Below are positions 8,329 to 16,503 of a stretch of DNA of 34,848 nucleotides, piece after piece. The notes under the pieces are model-generated. The model did not search any database, was not told the origin of the DNA, and saw only the letters and a list, made by a program, of their open reading frames with translations. The stretch comes from Alphaproteobacteria bacterium (GTDB taxonomy: Bacteria; Pseudomonadota; Alphaproteobacteria; Micropepsales; Micropepsaceae), in assembly GCA_003139615.1 (NCBI GenBank), contig PLJH01000041.1:33575-68422 (forward strand), written 5' to 3'. Within the stretch, counting starts at the first letter, position 1. Every line of letters begins with the position of its first letter. The translations under genes and the position numbers were made by a program.

Positions 8329-9609
8329 ATGGCGAGACCACCGAACTTTATTGTGATCCTCGCCGACGATCTCGGCTATGGCGATCTGGGCTGCGACGGC
8401 GGGCGTATCATCCGCACGCCGTCGCTCGACCGGATGGCACGCGAAGGCGTGCGGTTCACGGATTTCTATGCATCCGCGAATGTCTGCACACCGTCACGCG
8501 CCGGTTTGCTGACGGGCCGCTATGCGATCCGCAGCGGCCTCGCGCATGAAGTGATCCAACCTTCGGATACGATCGGCCTGCCGGTATCTGAAGTGACGAT
8601 CCCGAAAGCGTTGAAGCCTGTCTATGCATCCGCGTTAATCGGCAAATGGCATCTGGGCCATGTCGCGCCGCACTGGCCGCCGACGGTCTTCGGCTTCGAT
8701 CGGTTTCGTGGCCTGCCCTACAGCCATGATATGCGCCCGATCGCGCTCTATGAGGCTGAAGGCGAGCATATTGCCATAAGCGAATCCCGCGTCGATTTCC
8801 CAACGCTGACGCAACGGTTCTTTGCAGAAACGTTTGCCTTCGCAGAGGCCAATCGCGAGCAACCCTTCTTCATCCTGCTCGCGCTGACCGCACCTCATGT
8901 TCCACTGCGGCCCAACCCGGCGTCGCTGTCGAATTCGCCGGCGGGCGATTACGGCGAAGTCGTCGAAGAGATCGATCGCAACGTCGGCGCGCTTCTCACG
9001 CGCTTGGGCGAACTCGGACTGGAGCAAGACACGCTTGTGATGTTCACGTCCGACAATGGGCCATGGTTTGAAGGTTCAAGCGGCCCGTTCCGAGACCGCA
9101 AAGGCGGATCCGGTTGGGACGGCGGCTTCCGTGTGCCGTTGATCCTGCGCCAGCCCGGACGCATCCCGGCCGGCGTTGTCACGTCTGCGCTCGCCGGCAA
9201 TCTCGATCTGCTTCCGACACTGACCGCGATGGCCGGGCTTCCCCTCCCCGAGACCGAACTGGATGGTCGCGACCTGAGTGCCGTCATCTTCGAGAACGCG
9301 CCTTCGCCGCACGAAGAGATTATTCTCTTCGACAACACCCATATTGCGGCAATCAGAACCGCGCGCTGGAAATATGTCGTGCGCTCCTACTACCGCAAAT
9401 ATGACGTCTCGCTTGCATCCTTCGGCTATCCGCTGCTGTTCGATCTCGAGCAGGATCCCGGTGAGAACTACAGTGTTGTGAGCCGCCACTCCGATATTGC
9501 AAATGAAATGAAAGAGCGCGTGGAACGCGCACGCGCGAAATACGAACCTCTCGCAAAGGCATTCCCGCCTTACATCCCGCCGCCCGGCGCCGAGAATCAT
9601 CCGGATTGA
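8329..9609 (+). CDS. Sulfatase (arylsulfatase-like, Cys-type)
   Basis: A 426-residue sulfatase of the alkaline-phosphatase superfamily. Cys53 in NVCTPSRAGLLTGR is the site converted to formylglycine (CxPSR motif). Metal-binding Asp13 and Asp14 are in ILADDLGYGD, and GKWHLG and FTSDNGPW provide further active-site residues. It should hydrolyse sulfate esters, with the exact ester unknown. There is no signal peptide, so it appears cytosolic, which is unusual for a degradative sulfatase. The ribosome site is weak and the gene is probably translated from the thiolase transcript. It needs a formylglycine-generating enzyme; the SUMF1-domain protein at 13873-14793 does not look like one. Confidence 0.92.
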   Translation: MARPPNFIVILADDLGYGDLGCDGGRIIRTPSLDRMAREGVRFTDFYASANVCTPSRAGLLTGRYAIRSGLAHEVIQPSDTIGLPVSEVTIPKALKPVYASALIGKWHLGHVAPHWPPTVFGFDRFRGLPYSHDMRPIALYEAEGEHIAISESRVDFPTLTQRFFAETFAFAEANREQPFFILLALTAPHVPLRPNPASLSNSPAGDYGEVVEEIDRNVGALLTRLGELGLEQDTLVMFTSDNGPWFEGSSGPFRDRKGGSGWDGGFRVPLILRQPGRIPAGVVTSALAGNLDLLPTLTAMAGLPLPETELDGRDLSAVIFENAPSPHEEIILFDNTHIAAIRTARWKYVVRSYYRKYDVSLASFGYPLLFDLEQDPGENYSVVSRHSDIANEMKERVERARAKYEPLAKAFPPYIPPPGAENHPD

Positions 9610-9680
9610 ATCGGATGTGATCCAAATTGCGCCATCACGCGTAAAGATCATCCGTGGGCATATCTTCGAAGCCATCGGCC

Positions 9681-10187
9681 ATGCAGAAAATCGTCGTCGT
9701 CCACGACAAGATGCAACAAGGATATCGCTACGCTCGCGTGGCGCTGTCGGGCAAATCCTTCGATGTGGCGTTCGCGCCTGACCTGACGCCGAAGGAGATG
9801 CTCGAACTGGGCGTGTTCGGCGGCAAATATATGACGGACTGTCGGTCGGAATTTCCTGCAAGTTGGTTCACACATGCCAAGCTGTCGCCCGTCAAACGAA
9901 ACCCGCGTCTAAATTTTTTCGGCGTCGATGCCAGCCAGCCCCTCGCCGAATGGCGCAGGAAGGGCTGGATTCACGATGACGACCCACGCGGCTGGTTCCA
10001 ATGGTATTGCCGCTATTACATGGGCCGCCGCATGCCGGACGAAGACCGGCGGCAGATCGGCCGTTGGAAAGCAATGAAGCGCCACATCGCGCAGATAAAG
10101 GCCAATTGCGATCCCGGCAACATCCTTTGCCGCCCGCGTCAGCGGCAAGCCCTGCTCCACTGGGCCTATGACAGCCGGAAGTTCTGA
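9681..10187 (+). CDS. Conserved-looking hypothetical protein, 168 aa
   Basis: I do not recognise the family. The protein is soluble-looking, with a folded N-terminus (QKIVVVHDKM), a middle part with FAPDLTPKEMLELGVFGG, then a segment rich in Trp, Tyr and Arg (GWFQWYCRYYMGRRMPDEDR) and a basic C-terminus. No signal peptide or membrane segment is seen. The start is uncertain: the ATG at 9681 begins the first strand-like segment, while a GTG at 9654 would add nine residues. It follows the sulfatase on the same strand after 71 bases. The absence of low-complexity sequence and the balanced composition support a real gene. Confidence 0.65.
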   Translation: MQKIVVVHDKMQQGYRYARVALSGKSFDVAFAPDLTPKEMLELGVFGGKYMTDCRSEFPASWFTHAKLSPVKRNPRLNFFGVDASQPLAEWRRKGWIHDDDPRGWFQWYCRYYMGRRMPDEDRRQIGRWKAMKRHIAQIKANCDPGNILCRPRQRQALLHWAYDSRKF

Positions 10188-10212
10188 CGGCTGGTTCGCG
10201 TGGATATATACG

Positions 10213-10250
10213 AAGGTAACCTTTGTAGTTTGCCTTAGCATCTGCTAGGC
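10213..10250. promoter_or_regulatory. Inverted repeats in the marR-like leader, candidate operator
   Basis: AAGGT-A-ACCTT at 10213-10223 is a perfect inverted repeat, and CCTTAGC-ATCT-GCTAGG at 10233-10249 is a near-perfect one, both within 45 bases of the MarR-type regulator start. MarR proteins commonly bind such sites in their own promoters. Autoregulation is inferred. Confidence 0.35.
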
Positions 10251-10257
10251 TTCGAAA

Positions 10258-10710
10258 ATGAAGACGCAGAAAAGCGATTTCGATGCCGCGAAAGCATTGG
10301 CCTTGGCGGTGGAACTTCACGTTTTGGCAGGCAAGCTGAAACGGCGGTTGCGCGAACAGGGAAATCCCGGCGACTTGACGCCGTCTCAAACCTCCGTGCT
10401 TCGCCATCTGGAGCGCGAAGGCCCGGCGACGGTGACGTATCTGGCGCGCGCCGAAGGTGTGCGACCGCAGTCGCTGGGTGCCACCGTTTCCGTGCTCGAG
10501 GCGGCAGGACTCATTAGCGGAGAAGCGGATCCCGGCGACGGACGGCAAACCATTTTGTCGCTCACGCCCGCCTGTCGGAAAATGATCAAAGCAGGACGTG
10601 CGGCACGCGAGGATTGGCTGTTCCGCGCCATCCGCTCGAAGTTCACATCCGCCGAGCAGGAAGAGCTTGCGAAAGGCGTGCAATTGCTCAGGCGCCTCGT
10701 CGATGCATAG
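10258..10710 (+). CDS. MarR family transcriptional regulator
   Basis: A 150-residue winged-helix protein. LTPSQTSVLRHLEREGPATV (about residues 40-59) is the start of the MarR helix-turn-helix. The recognition helix region is YLARAEGVRPQSLGATVSVL, and the wing follows with DPGDGRQTILSLTPACRKMI. MarR dimers usually repress nearby genes and release DNA when a small phenolic or other ligand binds. The gene leads a same-strand operon with an isochorismatase-fold hydrolase, a membrane protein and an MFS exporter. There is no strong ribosome site, but symmetric sequences lie just upstream. Confidence 0.9.
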   Translation: MKTQKSDFDAAKALALAVELHVLAGKLKRRLREQGNPGDLTPSQTSVLRHLEREGPATVTYLARAEGVRPQSLGATVSVLEAAGLISGEADPGDGRQTILSLTPACRKMIKAGRAAREDWLFRAIRSKFTSAEQEELAKGVQLLRRLVDA

Positions 10711-10756
10711 CCGCTCACACGTTCATTGCGGCCCCAATCACCACCAGGAGAACACC

Positions 10757-11317
10757 ATGGCCCCGACCACTCTCGACACGAAGACCGCCCTGATCCTGAT
10801 CGATCTGCAAAAGGGAATCGTCTCGCTTCCCACAGCGCACTCGACAGCCGATGTCATAAAGCATGCCGGCGCATTGGCGGAGGTATTCCGAAGTCACCGT
10901 CTGCCGGTCGTGCTCGTCAATGTTGCCGGCGGAGCACCGGGACGGACCGAGCAGCCGCGCAGAGGCGGAGATTTTCCCGCCGACTGGACCGATATCGTCC
11001 CCGAGCTGAACCAAAAACCGCAAGATCACACGGTGACAAAGCGGACATGGGGCGCGTTCACGAAGACCGACCTCGAGCAGCATTTGAAAGCGCTCGGCGT
11101 CACACAAGTCGTGATCGCCGGCGTCTCCACCAGCGTCGGCGCCGAGTCGACGGCCCGCGAGGCATATGCACTGGGCTTCAATGTCACTCTCGCGACCGAC
11201 GCGATGACCGACATGAACGCGGACGCGCATCACAACAGCATCACGCGAATTTTTCCAAAGCTCGGCGAAACCGGCACAACGCAGGAGATTATCGATCTCC
11301 TCAAGAAAGGACGCTGA
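10757..11317 (+). CDS. Isochorismatase-family hydrolase lacking the catalytic Cys
   Basis: A 186-residue isochorismatase-fold protein. The catalytic Asp is in LILIDLQKGI and the Lys in TKRTWGAF. In the third signature, GVSTSVGAESTAREAYALGF, the position that holds Cys in nicotinamidase and N-carbamoylsarcosine amidase types is Gly. True isochorismatases such as EntB and PhzD also have Gly there, so an ester- or vinyl-ether-type hydrolysis is more likely than an amidase reaction. The ATG at 10757 has AGGAG at 10746-10750. The next gene starts one base after the stop (TGA-G-ATG), showing tight translational linkage. It is cytosolic. Confidence 0.9.
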   Translation: MAPTTLDTKTALILIDLQKGIVSLPTAHSTADVIKHAGALAEVFRSHRLPVVLVNVAGGAPGRTEQPRRGGDFPADWTDIVPELNQKPQDHTVTKRTWGAFTKTDLEQHLKALGVTQVVIAGVSTSVGAESTAREAYALGFNVTLATDAMTDMNADAHHNSITRIFPKLGETGTTQEIIDLLKKGR

Positions 11318-11318
11318 G

Positions 11319-11648
11319 ATGGATTGGATTCACGACACATCCTACTTCTTCGCCGGCGCCTTTCTCACAAACGCCGTTCCGCATTTCGTCAGCGGCGTGA
11401 TGGGTCGACCCTTCCAAAGCCCATTCGCCAAGCCTCCCGGCAAAGGTCTGTCTTCGTCGACTGTGAATGTGGTGTGGGGATTTCTCAACCTGGTTGTCGG
11501 TTATCTTCTGGTGTGTCGTGTGGGCGATTTCGATTTGCGTTCCTGGGAACAGGTCGCAGCTTTGGGATTGGGCGTTCTTCTTGCCGGAGTCATGTCGGCG
11601 CGCGGGTTCGGACGATTTCACGGCGGCAATGCTCCGCGGAACGCATAA
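11319..11648 (+). CDS. Small integral membrane protein, unknown function
   Basis: A 109-residue protein with hydrophobic segments at about residues 8-28 (SYFFAGAFLTNAVPHFVSGV), 50-68 (VWGFLNLVVGYLLVCRVGDF) and 76-95 (EQVAALGLGVLLAGVMSARG). I do not recognise a named family. It sits between the isochorismatase-like hydrolase (1-base gap) and the MFS exporter, whose ATG directly follows this stop codon (TAAATG), so all three are translated together. A role in export or resistance with the MFS protein is possible but unproven. Confidence 0.8.
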   Translation: MDWIHDTSYFFAGAFLTNAVPHFVSGVMGRPFQSPFAKPPGKGLSSSTVNVVWGFLNLVVGYLLVCRVGDFDLRSWEQVAALGLGVLLAGVMSARGFGRFHGGNAPRNA

Positions 11649-12965
11649 ATGCATATAAAAGGAACCTTTCGTTCGCTGAACGGCTACAACTATCGCGTCT
11701 GGGCCGGCGGAGCGATTGTATCCAATGTCGGTACGTGGATGCAGCGCATTGCCCAGGACTGGATCGTCCTCACGCAACTGACACACCATAACGCAACAGC
11801 AGTCGGCGTCGTGATGGCGCTCCAGTTCGGACCTCATCTTCTGTTGCTGCCGTTGACGGGTTTTGCGGCCGATCATCTCGACCGGCGCAAGCTCCTGATT
11901 GCCACGCAGGCCGGCCTTGGCGTGCTCGCACTGGGGCTGGGCATTCTCACTGTCAACGGACTCGTACGGCTTTGGGAAGTGTACGTGTTTGCGTTTCTAC
12001 AGGGTTGCGTCACGGCATTCGACGCACCGGTGCGGCAGACATTTGTCTCGGAGCTGGTGGGCGAAGCCGACCTGCCGAACGCAGTGTCGCTGAATTCCAC
12101 TTCGTTCAACGCGGCCCGGATGATCGGTCCCGCCATCGCGGGCATCCTCATCGCGCGCGTGGGTTCAGGCTGGGTATTTCTGATTAATGCCGCATCGTTT
12201 GCAGCCGTGCTCTGTTCGCTGTACTTCCTTCGCACCGGCGAGCTTCACGTGAATGCGAGAGCCGTTCGACATCGTGGGAGCCTCTTGGAAGGGTTTCGTT
12301 ATGTCTGGAAGCGTCCCAATCTGAGAGCCATTGCTCTGGCGCTTTTCCTGATCGGCACATTCGGACTTAACTTTCCGATCTTTATTTCCACCATGGCTGT
12401 CACCGCCTTTCATTCAGGCGCGGGCCAATACGGGTTGTTGATGTCGATCATGGCGATCGGAACGATCGCCGGCGCGTTGCTCGGTGCCCGGCGCGCCCAC
12501 CCTCGCATGGATCTTCTCTTCGGGAGTGCCGCGATTTTCGGGGTTGGCTGCGCACTGGCCGCGATCATGCCCAATTACTGGCTCTTTGGCCTCGCTTTGA
12601 TCGTCATCGGCGTGTCGGCGCTGACCTTCGCCAACTCGACGAACAGCTTGATGCAACTGTCGACCGAGCCGGCGATGCGCGGTCGCGTGATGGCGATCCG
12701 CCTCGCCATCGCTTTGGGCTGCACGCCCATCGGTGCCCCGATCGTGGGTTGGGTGGCAGACCATTTCGGCCCGCGCTGGGCGCTTGCCGTGGGCGCGGCC
12801 TCGGGTTTTGCCGCCGCAATCGTCGGGATTCACTATTTTGCAAAACATCGTCGCCTGCGCGTGCTCATCGGTGCGGGACGCGTGCACGTTCACTTCGACG
12901 GCGACGACTCTGTGACCGTTTCGCGTCCAATCGACAATAGCACGGCCGAGCGGAAAGCGGCGTAA
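11649..12965 (+). CDS. MFS transporter (MFS_3 / enterobactin-exporter-like)
   Basis: A 438-residue MFS protein with about 12 membrane segments. The start (FRSLNGYNYRVWAGGAIVSN, VGTWMQRIAQDWIVL) is typical of the MFS_3 group, which includes the EntS-like siderophore exporters and macrolide efflux proteins. The intracellular loop DHLDRRKLL is the motif between helices 2 and 3. The ATG abuts the previous stop. With a MarR regulator at the operon head it is probably an efflux pump induced by its substrate or a related small molecule. The C-terminal 40 residues are hydrophilic and cytosolic. Confidence 0.88.
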   Translation: MHIKGTFRSLNGYNYRVWAGGAIVSNVGTWMQRIAQDWIVLTQLTHHNATAVGVVMALQFGPHLLLLPLTGFAADHLDRRKLLIATQAGLGVLALGLGILTVNGLVRLWEVYVFAFLQGCVTAFDAPVRQTFVSELVGEADLPNAVSLNSTSFNAARMIGPAIAGILIARVGSGWVFLINAASFAAVLCSLYFLRTGELHVNARAVRHRGSLLEGFRYVWKRPNLRAIALALFLIGTFGLNFPIFISTMAVTAFHSGAGQYGLLMSIMAIGTIAGALLGARRAHPRMDLLFGSAAIFGVGCALAAIMPNYWLFGLALIVIGVSALTFANSTNSLMQLSTEPAMRGRVMAIRLAIALGCTPIGAPIVGWVADHFGPRWALAVGAASGFAAAIVGIHYFAKHRRLRVLIGAGRVHVHFDGDDSVTVSRPIDNSTAERKAA

Positions 12966-13075
12966 ACCATGGACTTCTCGGCACCTTTGCCGGGAATACC
13001 CCATGCGGAATTGTCTGGATGGGGCGGCCCGGGCGGGCTAACTTTTGGCTTGGTCGGTATTCTGCCCTTCAGGCG

Positions 13076-13858
13076 ATGGATTTGATTGCGCGTCTAGATG
13101 AATCGTTCGCTGCGACGCCTCTTGCCGCGGGCGACAATTACGTTCGCGAGAATGGTCCCGGGCTTATCGGCTCCGTGGCGCTGCACGCGTTGGCAGCGCT
13201 GATCGTTTTGCTTTTCCTGTCAAAAACCCAGTCGCCCCAACAGCAAACCATCACGCGTATCTTTCCGGTGGATGTCGTGCGGTTCGGCGACAAGACAATG
13301 TCGCCCCCGCAGCTGCAAAAAGCGCCGATCCCGCGCCAAAGATCTGCGCGCATCCCTGTGCCGGAATCCGCGAGTCCAAAACTTCCGGTCGGTGTGGCGC
13401 CGAACAAGAGCGCGCCACCTGTCGACGAGTTGCAGGCAAAACTTCGCTCTCTGGCGAGATTGCGCCAGCCCGAGACTGCTCTGGCGCCGCTCGACGATTC
13501 GCCGAACAGTGACACGGATTCGACCAGCGACGATGCGGTGTCCGGCGATCGTGCCCTTTATAGTGTCCGGGATTTCATTCGTGCCACGGTCGAACGGCGC
13601 TGGAGTTTGAATCTCTCCATGCTGGGAGCCCACGAGTATAAAGTTCGAGTTCACGTGCAGATGACGCGCAAGGGCGTTGTCACGCTCGCGGAAATCATCG
13701 ACCAGCAGCGCTTCAAGACGGATGCCGCCTACCGCGAAATCGCGCTCAGCGCACGGAATGCCGTCTTGCTGTCGTCGCCCTTTGCGCTGCCGCCGGGCGA
13801 TTATCACGACGGGATGGATATGATCCTGAGTCTCAATCCGAGAGACACGTTGCGCTGA
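13076..13858 (+). CDS. TonB/TolA-like single-membrane-span protein
   Basis: A 260-residue protein with one membrane segment at about residues 28-48 (IGSVALHALAALIVLLFLSK), a proline-rich periplasmic stretch at 75-115, and a folded C-terminal domain at about 165-255 (YSVRDFIRATVERRWSLNL, VRVHVQMTRKGVV) like the TonB/TolA C-terminal fold. TonB proteins pass proton-motive energy from ExbB-ExbD to outer-membrane receptors, while TolA works in cell division. No ExbB, ExbD or TolQR gene is near, so the system is unknown. The ATG at 13076 is preferred; a frame beginning at 13019 is unlikely. It is convergent with the SUMF1 gene 14 bases away. Confidence 0.75.
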   Translation: MDLIARLDESFAATPLAAGDNYVRENGPGLIGSVALHALAALIVLLFLSKTQSPQQQTITRIFPVDVVRFGDKTMSPPQLQKAPIPRQRSARIPVPESASPKLPVGVAPNKSAPPVDELQAKLRSLARLRQPETALAPLDDSPNSDTDSTSDDAVSGDRALYSVRDFIRATVERRWSLNLSMLGAHEYKVRVHVQMTRKGVVTLAEIIDQQRFKTDAAYREIALSARNAVLLSSPFALPPGDYHDGMDMILSLNPRDTLR

Positions 13859-13872
13859 TTGGCGACGGGCCG

Positions 13873-14793
13873 CTAGGGCAGATCGCGCGCAACGCGAAAC
13901 GTCGCCAGGCTTGAATAATCGAACTCGCCGCCATCTGCCAGAGAACCCGTCCGCGTCGCCGAGCGAATGAAGATCGGCACATTGTCCCACGAGCCGCCTC
14001 GCAGCACATATTTGTTGCAGTCCTTCTCCATCCAGGCCGAACCGTTCGCGGACGCACCGACATAGCTCTTGTGCCAGCAATCTGCCGTCCACTGCCAGGC
14101 ATTGCCGAGCATCCCATAAAGGCCGAACGGATTGGGACGGAATTTGTCGACCGTCGACAAATCGCTGTCGTCCCATCGGCTGCCGCAGCCGTTGCAATTC
14201 GCATTTCCTGTGCCGATCGCGCTGCCCCACCATCTCGCCGTGGTCGTACCCGCACGAGCCGCATATTCCCATTCGGCTTCGCTCGGCAATCGATAGGGGC
14301 CAGTTCGCTTTGCGAGTTCGGGCCGCGCGGCCTTCACCCTGGTATTGAGCCACGCGATATACGCGTCGGCGTCGCGCCAATCGAGACAGACGGCGGGCCA
14401 GCGCAAAGGCTCCGCCTCGTCGGGTGCAACCGCACGTCCGTCGTCCAGCACATGCCAACCGAGATTCAAAATCTTGTTGCAGGGCGCGGGCTGATAGTGC
14501 GTGGCTTCGAGGAAGTTCCGAAACTGTTCGCTGGTGATGTCGAACTTACCGAGCGCGAAGGCTTTGACCGACTCCACATGCTGCGGGCCTTCATTGTCGT
14601 AGCGGCCCGGCTCGCTCGCCGGACTTCCCATGACGAAGCGCCCTGCCGGGATGCCGACCAGAACCGGGCAATCGGTGCATTCCTGAAATTCGCGATCGCT
14701 GCGCTCCTGGGCGAATGCGGGAACTGCGATGGCGATGGCAACGCCAAGAACTGCCAGGACAACCGCCAAACACACAAAACCAATTGATTTCAC
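13873..14793 (-). CDS. SUMF1/FGE-fold protein with signal peptide, catalytic Cys pair absent
   Basis: A 306-residue exported protein. Residues 1-28 are a signal peptide ending in AFA-QE. The SUMF1 (formylglycine-generating enzyme sulfatase) domain covers about 40-304: CPVLVGIPAGRFVMGSPASE, PVCLDWRDADAYIAWL-like sequence, YRLPSEAEWEYAARAG, GLYGMLGNAWQWTADC and YVLRGGSWDNVPIFIRSATR. In true formylglycine-generating enzymes the RGGS motif is followed by two Cys that bind copper; here DNVPIFIRS has none. It is therefore unlikely to activate the window's sulfatase, and a binding or other oxidative role is possible. It is last in the minus-strand block after the tRNA-dihydrouridine synthase. Confidence 0.88.
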   Translation of the reverse strand: MKSIGFVCLAVVLAVLGVAIAIAVPAFAQERSDREFQECTDCPVLVGIPAGRFVMGSPASEPGRYDNEGPQHVESVKAFALGKFDITSEQFRNFLEATHYQPAPCNKILNLGWHVLDDGRAVAPDEAEPLRWPAVCLDWRDADAYIAWLNTRVKAARPELAKRTGPYRLPSEAEWEYAARAGTTTARWWGSAIGTGNANCNGCGSRWDDSDLSTVDKFRPNPFGLYGMLGNAWQWTADCWHKSYVGASANGSAWMEKDCNKYVLRGGSWDNVPIFIRSATRTGSLADGGEFDYSSLATFRVARDLP

Positions 14794-14897
14794 AAAGCTT
14801 CTCGCGGGCTGTTCGCCGTCAGTATAGGCATAAACGACAGGAATTCAGCAGGCCCGGGACGGAAATCACGCTTTCGTGGCGGGAAGGCGCGAACGCG

Positions 14898-15893
14898 TCA
14901 ATGAACCGTGGGTTGCGGGATATGTCTCCAGAAGTCGACCAGAAACGACTCGACCTCGCGAGGGTCGGTCAACCGGCAGGCTGTCGACTTGGCAGCCCGC
15001 CGCGCTTCGGCATTGATGGGCCGCGGCGCGTTCTCGAGATACCAGCCCAGATGCTTACGAAATACTCGAACGCCCAACGCATCGCCGTAGAAATTCAACG
15101 TGTCCCCAAAATGATCGAGCGCAATCTCCAGTCGCGCGTTCAAGTTCGGCTCGATGATATCTCCGCCGGACGACAAGGCGCGATCGATCGCCGGTGCAAT
15201 CCATGGTCTCCCATAGGCGCCACGACCGATCATGACGGCATCCGCGCCGGACGCCGCAAGCGCCGCGCGCGCTGTCGCAGCGTCTGTAATGTCGCCGTTG
15301 ACGATGACCGGCAGAGTGGTCGCGGCCTTGACCTCTGCCACGGCATTCCAATCGGCGGCATCCTTATAGAATTGCTGGCGCGTGCGGCCATGCACGGTAA
15401 TCGCCTTCACGCCCGCGCGTTCTGCCCGCATGGCAAGCTCCGGCGCATTCTTGCTGTGGTCGTCCCAGCCGAGCCGCATCTTCAATGTCACGGGTCGCGC
15501 GGTCGCGCCGACCGCTGCACAAATCAGCGATTCGGCGAGATCGAGATCGCGCATGAGCGCCGAGCCCGACAACGCACCCGTCACTTCCTTGGCCGGGCAA
15601 CCCATATTGAGATCGATGATATCGGCGCCGGCTTTTTCCGCGAGCGCCGCGCCTTTGGCGATCCAATGCGCTTCGCGGCCAACAAGCTGCACCACCATCA
15701 GGGGGAGTCCTTCGCCGACGGCAGCGCGCCGCACAACGTCCGGTCGGCCGCGCGCAAAACTATCGCACGCCACCATTTCGGTCGCGACATAGACGGCACC
15801 AAGCTTCGACGCCGCGCGCCGAAACGGCAGATCGGAGACGCCGGTCATTGGCGCGGTCAACACGCGCCCACCGACCCGCACATCTCCGATCAT
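14898..15893 (-). CDS. dusB: tRNA-dihydrouridine synthase (DusB-like)
   Basis: A 331-residue FMN enzyme that reduces uridines in the tRNA D-loop. LTAPMTGVSDLPFRR is the N-terminal barrel strand. IIDLNMGCPAKEVTG carries the catalytic Cys, LKMRLGWDD and ITVHGRTRQQFY provide tRNA and FMN contacts, and VIVNGDITD and VMIGRGAYGRPW bind the FMN phosphate. The motif set fits the DusB branch, but assignment within the family needs a tree. I chose the ATG at 15891-15893, just before the first barrel strand; longer starts (GTG 15911, TTG 15932) would abut or overlap the upstream isomerase gene. It lies 22 bases after that gene. Confidence 0.9.
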   Translation of the reverse strand: MIGDVRVGGRVLTAPMTGVSDLPFRRAASKLGAVYVATEMVACDSFARGRPDVVRRAAVGEGLPLMVVQLVGREAHWIAKGAALAEKAGADIIDLNMGCPAKEVTGALSGSALMRDLDLAESLICAAVGATARPVTLKMRLGWDDHSKNAPELAMRAERAGVKAITVHGRTRQQFYKDAADWNAVAEVKAATTLPVIVNGDITDAATARAALAASGADAVMIGRGAYGRPWIAPAIDRALSSGGDIIEPNLNARLEIALDHFGDTLNFYGDALGVRVFRKHLGWYLENAPRPINAEARRAAKSTACRLTDPREVESFLVDFWRHIPQPTVH

Positions 15894-15915
15894 GAGAGGC
15901 AAAGAACTCACGGTA

Positions 15916-16425
15916 TTATTGCGCGGGCGCAACCGAGATCAGCGTCATGTCGAATACGAGAGCCTGATTGGGCGGGATCACGCCGCCGGCGCCCTGTTCG
16001 CCATATGCCAGATTCGCCGGGATCACCAATTCCCACTCGTCGCCTTCCTTCATCAGCGACAGCGCCTCGACCCAACCGGGGATCAGGCGGCCGGCCTGGA
16101 ATGTTGCCGTGTTGCCCGGCTGCGTCTGATCGAACACCTTGCCGGTGATGAGCGCGCCGCGATAGGTCACCGTAACCATGTCGCCGGGGCTCGCCACGGG
16201 CTTGCCGCTTCCGGCATGGATCACGCGATATTGCAGCCCGCTGGGGCGCACGATGACGCCGGTCTTGGCCGCGTTGTCGGCCAGGAACTTCTTGTTTGAA
16301 TCGGCACTGAGGTCGTAGGTCGTCGATGCTTTGGCAGCCATAACGTTGTGGTCCTTGCAACTTGCCAGTGAAATGGCGCCGGCTGCGATCATCGCCGCGG
16401 CGATCAGATTTCTTGCACGTATCAT
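15916..16425 (-). CDS. FKBP-type peptidyl-prolyl isomerase, lipoprotein
   Basis: A 169-residue protein. Residues 1-22 are a lipoprotein signal with lipobox LASC (Cys23), so it is probably anchored in the periplasm. The FKBP domain covers about 70-166: SGLQYRVIHAGSGKPVASPG, VTVTYRGALITGKVFDQT, LIPGWVEALSLMKEGDEWEL, IPANLAYGEQGAGGVIPPNQ. The aromatic and Asp residues of the active site (Tyr, Asp in VFDQT, Trp in PGW, Tyr in LAYG) are present. It catalyses prolyl isomerisation during protein folding. The ATG at 16425 has GGGAG nine bases upstream; a longer frame to 16494 is not needed. Confidence 0.92.
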   Translation of the reverse strand: MIRARNLIAAAMIAAGAISLASCKDHNVMAAKASTTYDLSADSNKKFLADNAAKTGVIVRPSGLQYRVIHAGSGKPVASPGDMVTVTYRGALITGKVFDQTQPGNTATFQAGRLIPGWVEALSLMKEGDEWELVIPANLAYGEQGAGGVIPPNQALVFDMTLISVAPAQ

Positions 16426-16503
16426 TGGTGGGCTCCCGGTCACTTGTCGGTACAGGCGAAGACGGTGGCTCGCACGCGGCGCCGCGCGCGTCAATGGTTG
16501 TCG

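Noticed and set aside
13220-14458. 412-codon minus-strand frame
   Set aside because: Overlaps the TonB-like gene and the SUMF1 gene in another frame; Arg-rich with no motif.
8329-14793. Sulfatase and SUMF1 protein as an enzyme-maturase pair
   Set aside because: The SUMF1 protein lacks the Cys pair, has a signal peptide, lies over 4 kb away on the other strand, and the sulfatase has no signal peptide.
14715-16148. 477-codon plus-strand frame
   Set aside because: Antisense to the tRNA-dihydrouridine synthase and isomerase genes, and of shadow-like composition.
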